Shown here: piece by piece, positions 29,305 through 42,138 of the stretch
Layout: every line of letters starts with the position of its first letter
Position numbering within the stretch: position 1 is the first letter of the stretch
Assembly: GCA_963681505.1 (NCBI GenBank)
Contig: OY811980.1
Span: forward strand, 5,459,004 to 5,523,003
From: Eunapius fragilis
Taxonomy: Eukaryota; Porifera; Demospongiae; Spongillida; Spongillidae
DNA length: 64,000 nt
Direction of reading: 5' to 3'
Position numbers and translations under genes: made by a program
The notes under the pieces: generated by a model
What the model was told of the DNA's origin: nothing
The model's database searches: none
Seen by the model: only the letters and a program-made list of their open reading frames with translations

Positions 29305-29591
29305 TGCCAAGCAGTTATTAATTTTTATTTTTATCTTTTTTGTATCGTGTACATTAGTGGCATAGTAGCAGTGATGTGTATTGGTGATGTATGGGGGGGG
29401 GGGGGGGGGGGGGGGGGGGGTAGCTCATTTGTCAGAACCACATCTGTAGTTGATACAACGATGATCCTTAATTACAAAACTGCAATATAACAGTGCAAAA
29501 GAAGTGGACACACACTGGGTTTTTAAACGCTCTCCGTCTGTTGTATTTAGATTTGAGTACATGCGTTACTGCGCATGCGTCGGCGCGGCAA
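29305..29591. other. Intergenic gap between CHORD-like and ERCC6L2-like genes
   Basis: 287 bp separate the stop of one gene from the proposed start of the next on the same strand. The gap contains a run of about 28 Gs (29393-29420). The promoter of the ERCC6L2-like gene must lie here or in the upstream gene's last introns. Confidence 0.6.
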
Positions 29592-30667
29592 ATGTCTGAA
29601 GAGGACACAGATAGCGATGCTACAACTTGTGACACCAACTGGTGAATGATCAGTGCACACATAACGAGAGAAATCCACGCAAAACCGCACATTTCTGTAG
29701 GTCTACTGAGCTTGCGAACGAAGCAGGCGACTCGCATGATGTAGGATTATCGCAACCACGTGCCACAGGGTTCCTCCATTTGAAACAAACAGACGCGTCC
29801 AATTCCTGCGCAGGTGTGCTATGTAATAGATGTGTTAACGTCCTCAAGTTCCATTTAAAACTCGTCTCACCTCCCTCGCCAACTCCTCCCATCTCAACCG
29901 CTTACGTCTTTACAATTTACGCTTCTTTGAAGCCTTACAGCTTTTATGCTAGTTCTCTATGTTCAGGCTACAGGTATTCTGAGAGACCAAAGTTTCCCTA
30001 CACTGCTGGCTGCAAGAAGATAGACTTTGTGCTATCATCTAGTGAAGTATCCCCACCTGTTAAGGTAAGGGAGGGAAGAAGAGAAAGGGAAGGAGGGAGG
30101 GAAGGGTGGAGGGAAGAGAGAGGGAAGGAGGAGGGAGGGAGGAAGAGGGAAGGAAGGGAAGAGGGAGGGAAAGAAGAGGGGAGAAGGGAGGGAGGGAAGA
30201 GGGAAGGAGGGAGGGGTGTGACCACCTATAGTCACCTGGGGATCCCCACCTATGGTCACCTTGAGAGTGGTCACCACCTATGGTCACCTTGAGAGTGGTC
30301 ACCACCTTTGGTCACCTTGAGAGTGGTCACCACCTTTGGTCACCTTGAGAGTGGTCACCACCTTTGGTCACCTTGAGGGTGGTCACCACCTATGGTCACC
30401 TTGAGATTGGTCACCACCTATGGTCACCTTGAGAGTGGTCACCACCTATGGTCACCTTGAGATTGGTCACCACCTATGGTCACCTTGAGATTGGTCACCA
30501 CCTATGGTCACCTTGAGATTGGTCACCACCTATGGTCACCTTGAGATTGGTCACCACCTATGGTCACCTTGAGAGTGGTCACCACCTATGGTCACCTGAG
30601 GACCACCACCTAAGTATTGAGTTATAATTGCTTGCGTTTTAGATAAAATGATCAGGTGGATGTGTGT

Positions 30668-30724
<57 letters not shown>

Positions 30725-33700
30725 TGTGTGTGTGTGTTTTTTTGCAGAGGGAGGGTGAGGTGGATAGGGTGAAGAGGGAGGATCTCACTTGTGGGGATAT
30801 TTGTCCACAGGGGTACACCCTTTGAGATACCAAAGTCCATACTGGTGTGTCCTTCTCTTTTACCAAGGTCCCAGCCTCCATAAATCAGTACCTTCGAACC
30901 TACCAGCGTGATGGGGTACAGTTTTTGTACAACCAGTTCAAAAAAAACTGTGGATCAGTGTTGTGTGACGAATCTGGACTGGGAAAGAAAGTTCAGGTAC
31001 GTTGGGTAGGTCTGGGCGAGAGGGTACACGACATAAGGTGGGTCTGGGCAAGTGAAACATAAGGTGGGTCTGGGCAAGAGGACACACAACATAAGATGGG
31101 TCTGGGCAAGAGGACGCACAACATAAGGTGGGCCTGTGCAAGAGGACCCACAACAGATGTGACATTCCCTTCAGGAGAATAAGGTCACAAGTAACAAGCA
31201 CCGTAACTAAGGCTGTGTGCGTAACTAAGGCTGTGTGCCATAATATACGTTGTTATGCTTGCTTTTATTTTATGTGACGAAACTGTAAAACCTCAATTGT
31301 GGAAAGATGTTGCGTTGGCTTCCATTTGCCTGCATGGTAATATCTTTCTCTTAATAGAGTGCACCTTTGGTGTAATGTTGAACACAACGCTGTCATTGAC
31401 CCTTAATTCATATTGTATGAGCGCACAGACCTGCTTGTATGTAGCAGTACGTGTGTGAGCCACAGACCTGCTTGTATGAAGCAGTACGTGTGTGAGCACA
31501 CAGACCTGCTTACATGTAGCAGTATGTGTGTGAGCCACAGACCTGCTTGTATGAAGCAGTATGTGTGTGAGCCACAGACCTGCTTGTATGAAGCAGTACG
31601 TGTGTGAGCACACAGACCTGCTTACATGTAGCAGTATGTGTGTGAGCCACAGACCTGCTTGTATGTAGCAGTATGTGTGTGAGCACACAGACCTGCTTGT
31701 ATGTAGCAGTACGTGTGTGAGCGCTTGCATGTAGCAGTACGTGTGTGAACCACAGACCTGCTTGTATGTAGCAGTACGTGTGTGAGCACACAGACTTGCT
31801 CACAGATGTTTGAGTGCTTAGACCTGCTCACCTCATTACCTGTTAGACCACCTTCAAGCAGCAAACTTGCATGCACTTGAGTATAGAGTAGGTTAATGCC
31901 ATCTGAAGTATGAATATATTCATGCAATCAGCAGCTGCTGACAGACCATATGGATACCATTCCCTTCAAGCAGTACTTCAGGACTGCAATATGTCACCTT
32001 GCTTCAGCTTTTCTGTTGATTTTTGAGGTGGGAGCTTTTACAACCTACGATGTAATGGTTCTGAGTTCATCATATCAAGGTTTAAGTGTGACAGAGACCT
32101 GCCTTTGATTATATGAGACCTTTGAGCGAGGATCAGACCTGTTGTTATGATGTCATGTGTCAGGTGCCCTGTGAGGAGTGGGGGTAGTCCTTTCAACTGT
32201 TATATATTTTTATCATGCTGGTATTCAGAGAAAGGAAGAGGAGAGTAGAGGAAGAGGGTAGAGGGGCGGAGGGTAGAGGGGAGGAGGGTAGAAGGTAGGA
32301 GGAGGGTAGAAGGTAGGAGGAGGGTAGAGGGGAGGAGGGTTGAGGGGAGGAGGGTAGAAGGGAGGAGGAGGGTAGAGGGGAGGGGAATGGTAGAGGGGAG
32401 GAGGAGGGTAGAAGGGAGGAGGAGGGTAGAGGGGAGGAGGAGGGTAGAGGGGAGGAGGAGGGTAGAGGAGATGAGGAGGGTAGAGGAGATGATGGTAGAG
32501 GGAGGAGGTAGAGGGGAGGAGGAGGGTAGAGGGTAGAGGGGAGGAGGAAGGTGTCTTTTCTATGATCTAAAACTTGTCAATTATCTTCCAGTTCAAAGCA
32601 TCATGATTTATGTACTCAGCCTATGTCCTGTGGGTACCCTCCTTTGATATGCTGTTGTGTTTACATGTGCTCAGCTGCTGCCATGTCTCCATCAGGTGAT
32701 TGCCTTCCTAAGTGCTGTTCTTGGGAGAGTGGGACCCGGAGATAAAGCTAACGCTTCTATGACCCACCACCAGGTTTACAAGGATAAGGTACACTGAGTG
32801 TGTTTTTTGGGTTATTAGGTGTTGTGGTGATTAGGTGTTGTGGTAATTAGGTGTTGTGGTGATTAGGTGTTGTGTTGATTAGGTGTTGTGTTGATTAGGT
32901 GTTGTGGGGATTAGGTGCTGTGGTGACAAGTAACTAAAAACATTCTCTCTGAGAAAGTTGGTGAGATAAGGCAATGGTGGTGTAAAAAGCAAGGAAACAA
33001 GGGTCTGTAATAGTAAGGGAAAATGTCATAGTCCTGTATTTAGCCCGTTTGTAGCATATACTATGTTCGTGTGCTAAATACAGGACTATGACATTTTCCC
33101 TTACTATTACAGACCCTTGCTTTTTACACCACCATTGCCTTCAAATCCTATATTTCACCAACTTTCTCATAGAGAATCTTTTTAGTTATTTTAGTTATTT
33201 GTTTCATAGATATCTAATTATACGTCTTACACTGACCGAATAGTTGATTGTAAATCATTTGCTACTGCTCCTGTAGTTTTCTGGTTTGGTATCAATTCTA
33301 AACTTGTCAAGATTCTGCCTTGTAATGATACGAGTAGCGTTTAGTATGGCCCAAATATAACAATACAATTACCAAATATACAATCGACTATTTGATCACA
33401 GTAGGTACTCCTCCAGCCAATTCTGAAGCTATTGGTGAAATTTCCATTCTTTAATTAAATGTGTTCCTATCCCAAGTTATGTGTGGTCAAGAAGAAGAAG
33501 AAGGAAAAGGAGGAGGAGGATAATTCCGGGACTGGGTACGAGGACGGGCAGTACCCTTTTGTTCTCTACAACCGCGCGGTTTTGCGACATAAAACATACG
33601 ACGAAATTACTCACTTTCGTCTTCTCATTCGATTACAACAACTAGCTAAACGATCCGATTGTCAGGAGTCTTCTTGTTATAAACGGCTCGCGTTGTGGTG

Positions 33701-36700
33701 ATTAGGCTTTGTGGTGATTAGATGTTGTGATTAGGTGTTGTGGTGATTAGGTGTTGTGGTGATTAGGCGATGTGGTGATTAAGTGTTGTGATAATCACCA
33801 TGCCTATACATTTGCACTCACTATGTGTACACATATATATGTGCTTCATATGCCATACAGTTGTGACGTACATATGTTCATTTCATCTAGCTGTCTTGCA
33901 CTGGAGCTGCTCTCATAGTTTGCCCAGCCTCCGTCATAGATTGCTGGGTCAGTGAGCTGGAAACATGGAGCCACTTGAGCCATGCGTATGTCTCCATGTG
34001 TGTGTTAGAATATTTGAAGTTACAAGGTGTAATCAGATCTGTCATGTTTTGCATGTGATGGTGATGTAATGGAAATGTGCGTCTACAATGCTTATGTGCC
34101 ATGCGCTTGAACTTCAATTCATTCGTCCTAGTATCTATACCGGTGCCAATGCAAAGTCCGCCAGTGATGCTGACACCTTGGGAAGAGGAGTTCGTATGAA
34201 TGAAAAGGCACCTGATGTTGTGTTGGTGGCATACGACACAGCAGTGGCACACATGGTGAGGCCTTTGCGTAACGGTTCAGAGTTGATTGCAACTGCCACC
34301 ATTGGTTCAGATGGCGATATATCATGGGCTGTGTGAATTGTTGAGGGGACTGCTTGCATCATATGGCAACGTTGTCAATCATTTTTTAATGACATATATG
34401 TTATGTGTGTGTTCATAGGGGAAGCATGCGGATCCATGGCAATGTGTTGCTTTGATGGGACTGCCTATAGGGTACAGTACACATTACGCATTTACAACTT
34501 CTCTCAAAATTTTGGCCAGGGTGATCTTAATTCGGTGGGTTGGTTGGCTGTGGTGTGTGATGACCTCATCTCTGGGGATTGTGATGTTCAAATGACTGTG
34601 TTTCTGGACTCGCTGAAGGTTAAGAGGAGGTATGTGGTTTATGGATCCAGCAAGGGAAGGTGTGATGAAGGGAGAGATGGTGTGATGAAGGGAGGGATGG
34701 TGTGATGAAGGGAGAGATGGTGTAATGAAGGGAGGGATGGTAAGGGGAGAGATGGTGTGATGAAGGGAGGGATGGTGTGATGAAGGGAGGGATGGTGTGA
34801 TGAAGGGAGGGATGGTGTGATGAAGGGAGGGATGGTGTGATGAAGGGAGGGATGGTGTGATGAAGGGAGGGATGGTGTGATGAAGGAGGGATGGTGTGAT
34901 GAAGGGAGGGATGGACTGGTGGAAGGAGGGATGGTAAGGGGAGAGATGGTAGGACGAAGGGAGGGATGGTGTGATGAAGGGAGGGATAGGACGGGGATGA
35001 TGGAAAGCTTTGTAACTCAATGACCCATTAAATTGAAACACAAAAGTATGTTTTACTTGTATATTCAGCCTACTGATTGTAAGAATAACCATTACAAGTG
35101 AGACCATGCAGATACAAGGTAGTGATTTCAAACGGAACGACAATTTTTCTTCTTATCCAACACAGAAGCTGTACAGAAAATTAGTAATATTATCTTTTTT
35201 TGTCTTTTATAGAAACCAGCCAAGATTAAAGTTTAGTGCAATGATGCCAAAAATCTGAACCTGTAGTATACCAGTAGTCTTATGACTTTGTTTTAAAATC
35301 TATTATTTCCAGCTAAATAAATAGTAAGTCATAATTATGAATTGCATTGCTGTTCTTTTTTGGAATTCTTGTGCATTGCATACTGCTGCTGAGTAGCTGC
35401 TGAATATTTTTGGTTATAATGACCGCAAACAGCTATTTTTGCCGTTTGTTAATAGAACATAATGTGCATGTGTTGTATTACACGTACCCTTATTATGCTC
35501 TGTTCCATCATTCTCCTCCCCTCCTCTCCTTGCCGTACCCTCCCCTCACCTTCCCACCATACCCTCCCCTCACCTTCCCACCATACCCTCCTCTTCTCAC
35601 ATACACCTTCCCTCACCTTCCCACCATACCCTCCTCTCACCTTCCCACCATACCCTCCTCTTCTCACATACACCTTCTCTCGCCTTCCCACCATACACCT
35701 CTCCTTTCCACCCTCCTTCTCCTCCCACCCCACCATTCCCCTTCTTCCCCCTCCCCACACCACCCCTCTTTTCTCCTCACTACACACCATTCCTTTCTGT
35801 AACCACCTCACATGCCAAGATGTCGTTGGGTGTGCACTACCATTGGGGGAAGAGGAGTAAGACATGTTGCATCATCATGAATGTGTGAATCATATCATTA
35901 TGTGGCTGCATGATTAAGGTCATATGACCCTGAGATGTGATCCATTGAGACATGATGAGATCTAAGCTGATCACATAGCATTATAACCTGTACTGGCAGC
36001 ATTATAACCTGTACTGGCAGCATTATAACCTGTACTGGCAGCATTATAACCTGTACTGGCAGCATTATAACCTGTACTGGCAGCATTATAACCTGTACTG
36101 GCAGCATTATAACCTGTACTGGCAGCATTATAACCTGTACTGGTAGCATTATAACCTGTACTGGCAGCATTATAACCTGTACTGGCAGCATTATAACCTG
36201 TACTGGCAGCATTATAACCTGTACTGGCAGCATTATAACCTGTACTGGTAGCATTATAACCTGTACTGGCAGCATTATAACCTGTACTGGCAGCATTATA
36301 ACCTGTACTGGCAGCATTATAACCTGTACTGGTAGCATTATAACCTGTACTGGCAGCATTATAACCTGTACTGGCAGCATTATAACCTGTACTGGCAGCA
36401 TTATAACCTGTACTGGCAGCATTATAACCTGTACTGGTAGCATTATAACCTGTACTGGCAGCATTATAACCTGTACTGGTAGCATTATAACCTGTACTGG
36501 CAGCATTATAGCCTGTACTGGCAGCATTATAACCTGTACTGGCAGCATTATAACCTGTACTGGCAGCATTATAACCTGTACTGGTAGCATTATAACCTGT
36601 ACTGGTAGCATTATAATGCACCAAGGCAAAACTTGCCAAAAGTGTTATTTCAAGTTTTTAAGCTCATGAGCATAGCAACCAAATATGTGTCTGTACTTTA

Positions 36701-39700
36701 TTATTAGCCTGCTATTGTAATAAAAATGCATTTTCAATAGTATTGAGTCAAGTTGAGCAGTTGATTTTGGACCTTTATCAAAGAAAAGCCTCTGTAATTC
36801 TATCGTGTCACCTGTCAACTTTATAATTAAATTGCTTCAGACTATCATCTGCTCAACTTCCCTAACCCTATGGTTAGTACTATATAAAAGTCTGAAATCA
36901 TTGTGACATTTTAAAAGTAGCATTGCATGCAATTTGACAAGCCTTGGTGCACCTTACCAGCAGCATTATTACCTGTCATGTGATTGGTGCACCTTACCAG
37001 CAGCATTATTACCTGTCATGTGATTGGTGCACCTTACCAGCAGCATTATTACCTGTCATGTGATTGGTGCACCTTACTAACAGCATTATTACCTGTCATG
37101 TGATTGGTGCACCTTACCAGCAGCATTATTACCTGTCTTGTGATTGGTGCACCTTACTAGCAGCATTATTACCTGTCTTGTGATTGGTGCACCTTACCAG
37201 CAGTATTATTACCTGTCATGTGATTGGTGCACCTTACCAGCAGCATTATTACCTGTCATGTGATTGGTGCACCTTACTAACAGCATTATTACCTGTCATG
37301 TGATTGGTGCACCTTACCAGCAGCATTATTACCTGTCTTGTGATGGGTGCACCTTACCAGCAGTATTATTACCTGTCATGTGATTGGTGCACCTTACCAG
37401 CAGCATTGTTACCTGTCATGTGATTGGTGCACCTTACTAGCAGCATTATTACCTGTCTTGTGATTGGTGCACCTTACCAGCAGTATTATTACCTGTCATG
37501 TGATTGGTGCACCTTACCAGCAGTATTATTACCTGTCTTGTGATTGGTGCACCTTACCAGCAGTATTATTACCTGTCATGTGATTGGTGCACCTTACCAG
37601 CAGTATTATTACCTGTCATGTGATTGGTGCACCTTACCAGCAGCATTGTTACCTGTCATGTGATTGGTGCACCTTACTAACAGCATTATTACCTGTCATG
37701 TGATTGGTGCACCTTACTAGCAGCATTATTACCTGTCATGTGATTAATTGTGGTCTAGTGACATGATTTTCCTCCTTCCTTGCTGTACTTGACCAGGATT
37801 GCTCTCTTCAACCCTACTATTGAGATACGGTTTACAGAGTTATGGAGTTTGTTCAAATGGTAAGATACTGTTGCAGAGGGCTAATAATGTGTGCTATTGA
37901 GACAGTCTGCCTATACATGTACATGTTTGGGTAAGGCCACACCCCACTGATGCCTATACATGTACATGTTTGGGTAAGGCCACACCCCACTGATGTCTAT
38001 ACACGTACATGTTTGGGTAAGGCCACACCCATGTTTGGTAAGGCACTAGAACAGCAGTAATATTTACAAGTCAGAAGAGAACATGCTGGATGTGTGAAGT
38101 GAAGTGAAGCAGGTCATAAAATATGGAAGATACAAATAAAGATATTCAAAGTGAAATGTCAGCATTCAGTTTCTGAATAGGCCAATTGTTGCATGCAAAG
38201 ATGTGTCCTAAAGTGAATGAGAATGTTTTCTACAATTCCTTGCATCTCTTGATGCCCCCCCTCCTTTGTTTAGGATGAATCCTAGTGGCCTGGGCACCCT
38301 GCAGTGCTTTCAATCAGCATTTGAGCAGTCCATTTCAGGGCAGCGAAACCTCTGTGGCCACGATGAAAGGGAGACTAGCAGAGGACGTGGAAGTAAGTGC
38401 ATGCCCAGCATTGCACCATACCGATGGTGCTCATTATTCAGAGTTGGCTGAGTTAAAGGAAGTGGTGGAGTCCTGCGTGTTAGGTAGAGCACGCGCCACA
38501 CTCAGTTCCCAATTGCCAACGAGAGGTAACTCAATATACAGGTGCATAATTTTTTTTGCCTAAGGTGACCATTGGATTGTCCCATGTCGTACCCCTAAAC
38601 CACACCCACTGCAGGAGACTACACCGTCCTCTGCCCTCCCTCGGAGCTGCAGGGTAGCATCTACCAGAGTATTGTTGAGTGCGATGATGTCCAGCTTATC
38701 TTGAGCAGCGGGGAAGCGTGCGACTGCTACAGTGGCAATGACAGAGGAGAGTGTTGCTATAAGGTGAGGCTACAGTGGCAATGACAGAGGAGAGTGTTGC
38801 TATAAGGTGAGGGGCAATGACAGAGGAGAGTGTTGCTATAAGGTGAGGCTACAGTGGCAATGACAGAGGAGATGTTGCTATAAGGTGAGGCTACAGTGGC
38901 AATGACAGAGGAGATGTTGCTATAAGGTGTGCATATGAGAGACCAAACATTTATGGCGACCATACACTAGGCAACAATGTTGCATGCAACTTGATGAATC
39001 CAATTGTATTTGCAGTAAGACATTGGTTTACGGATATTTTGCTAAAATTCATACCATTGTGCGCACAACATGTTGCCTAGTGTACAGGTGTATGTTGGGC
39101 TTAAGAAATTCAATAATAATAACTCATATAATTGTTATACTAATTAACTTTTTGTGTGGTAGGGTGTGGCATGCCTTGTAAGGGGTGTGGGTTTGGTACC
39201 GCCATGCTTATGCATGACAGGACCGAGTTCTTTTTGTTTTCTGCCTGTTCTTGCACACCCTTACAAGGCAGTACCACACCCATTACCTGATGATTCGTTT
39301 TGTCATCAACGTGATGGTATGAGTAATATCACTGCAGTGCTATGCATGGTATTATAGCATTTGAAATATTTTCACTGCAAGGTCTTCTGACTCCCTGCAG
39401 AGGAATAGTGAAGGAATCAGTTGGAACTCGCTTGTGGTGGAGTACATGACACTGCTCACCAAGTGTGCCAACCACGTAGGTCTGCTACTCCCAGCCACGT
39501 CTTCAAGCCGCAGGCACGGGGACAAGGTGAAGGCACTGCACCACCATCTCACAACAACACCCTACCCGTTAGGCTGTATTTATCTTCAGCTGTTTTCACA
39601 CTGTCTCTGTCAGCATTCATATGATTTGCTGTTACTGGTGGTATCTTTACAGACTGCCAGGATCTGCTGTGACATTTTCTCAAAGCACTCGCAATTTTTA

Positions 39701-39888
39701 GCAACCACCCATGATGCCTCATTTTTAACGCTGTCTGACCCTCTGTACTGCGGAAAGATGCAAGTATGAGGTTCCGTTTTGTGTGGGGTTTGTACTGATA
39801 ATATTCTATCAAGGCTGTTGAGAAGCTCCTATCAAAGTTCAAGGGGGAACATGCCAAAGTAGTTCTCTATTGCAATTCTGTGCAAGTA

Positions 39889-39987
<99 letters not shown>

Positions 39988-42097
39988 ACGCACGCAGGAC
40001 AATCTATGGTCCTTTGAACTTTGTTCTCTCCTTTGCTATACCAGCTTCTAAATGTTCTGGAGGACTTCCTAGTTTGCAAGGGCTACATGTACTGCCGACT
40101 AGATGGAATCAACAACAAGGCTTATGACACACTCAAGGCATTCAATTCTGATCCTGATCTGTTTGCCATTCTTATCTCAAGGAAGTATGTACACTTACTG
40201 CCTTTTGACCTGTTGATGTATTGTGGTTATGGCTGTGTTTTTTCAGGTGTGAAGGGATGTCCCTGAATATCACCGGTGCCAGTCGTGTCATCATATTTGA
40301 CCCAAACTATGACCTATTAGCACAAGTGCAATCAGAAGAGAGGTAGGTGGCTGCTTCAAAAACGAATGACTGGAGTATTCTGGATGAACACATGTATGTA
40401 AATCTTGGACTTCTACAATACAACCATCTGTGCACTAGGTCCTTGTGCTTACATTAACACCCAAAACAAGTTATGAGGCGCACTGATTTTGTTTAGTTAG
40501 TCAGAATATGGAAAGTTGGGATAATTTGTGGGCTGGCATTTTCTTAGATGCTATCACACGTATAATTAATACATGGGTGTTATTTTGAGTCTTAAATATT
40601 GATTTTCGTATAATTGAGTTCAATGCTTATTCAAAAGAATTTAATTATATGCACAGAAATGCGTAGACAAAAATGCTTAGTAGGATTATTATTCATGTGT
40701 AAATAAATCTGCTTGTCAACATTGTATGTGTGTGTGTGTGTGTGCGTGTGCGTGCGTAAAAAGATTCTTCAAGTTAGGTCGAAGTCGAGATGTTATTGTG
40801 TACCGTTTGCTTGCTGAGGGAACCATTGAAGAAGCTTTGTACATCAGGGAGAACCACAAGGAGGTACTTCATCCTGCTGCTTGTATTTTCATTGCAACCA
40901 AAGCTTTCGCAACAAACTTTACTTACTAGACAAGTTGCCACAAATGGCTGCATTTTGACCCATGCGAAGTACAATAATAACATGAATTCGAAACTTAAAA
41001 TTTTGTTCTCTTTTCTTATGTATAAGTTTGAGATAATTTAGTGCCACTTTAGGGCCATGATGCGGTCATCGCTTCAAGGTCATTTTTTAGTACAGGAGAG
41101 TGCACACCCCAGCATGATTAAACCCTGGCTGGCTAGTTGATTGCTGTCTTTATACATAGTTTGCAGATTGCATGATTGGAACTGCAGATAGTAGTTTATT
41201 GGTTGCCTTGGCAACATACCTTATTGGGTTAGTATGTGTATGATTTAATCATTAAGATAATATTGTCAATGTTCTCCATTTCGCATCATTAATATCTGAA
41301 CTAAGTGCAATCCAGTTATGAATGTTAAAAACGTTTCTTGCATTTGGCAGTGTGTATGGAAGCCAAGGCAGTACAACATATCTGATGTGGATCACGTGAA
41401 GAATCAGAGGTATTTCAATACCTCACCACGCAGTGGCAAGAAAACTTCGGATTTTGCAAATATTTTTCTTTTCCGAAAATCAAACCTACACACAACTGTG
41501 GATTGTCTATCAGAGGTAAGTATATTATTATAGGACGTCTTGGGATCAAATTAAGCATATGGGAACTCAGATGATGTCATCAAGTGCTGTACATGTGCAT
41601 TACACAAATTGTGATGGTGAAAGAGGGCATAATCAGGATATGTCTGGCACCAATCATAGGCATGAGTAGTAAAGTAACATGCAGTGTGAGTCCTCCACAA
41701 AGGATCCAACTATTGGCAGTTAAAATTAATGTGAGTCTTACTAATTGTATTGCAGGCGAAACATTTAAATCTCATGGAAGGTTCCCTGAAGCTTATTCAT
41801 GAGTGAGTATGTTATGACTTCATTGGTGTGTACAATACACTCTCCCATACCAGGTCTGTGATTGATACAAACACCTCCAGTGGAGCTCACATGCCATTTA
41901 GAGGTAATATTTGTTCCATTCTCCTACACTGATTGATTTTGAGCCAACTTATTAATGTGAAAAATATTTTGTGCATGTCCTTACAAACAGTTCGTATTTT
42001 AGAAAGTTGTCTCTTGTATGACCAGCTACTCTGTACAATTAAGCATGTACTACGAAGATGTTCTTTTATTTGTGGGTTTTGCACAAGAGCTATTTTG

Positions 42098-42138
<41 letters not shown>

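Noticed and set aside
29642..29964. Longer 5' exon for the ERCC6L2-like gene (frame NDQCTHNERNPRK...)
   Set aside because: It has no ATG in a good context and no family match. The short exon 29592-29641 spliced to 29974 gives an in-phase join, though this remains the weakest part of the model.
34403..34519. Upstream extension of ERCC6L2-like exon 7 (MCVFIGEACGSMAMC...)
   Set aside because: Using the acceptor at 34418 breaks phase with exon 6. The acceptor at 34519 keeps phase and matches the family alignment.
35898..36639. 243- and 222-residue minus frames (PVQVIML / STGYNAA repeats)
   Set aside because: By-products of a 21-bp tandem repeat inside an intron of the plus-strand ERCC6L2-like gene.
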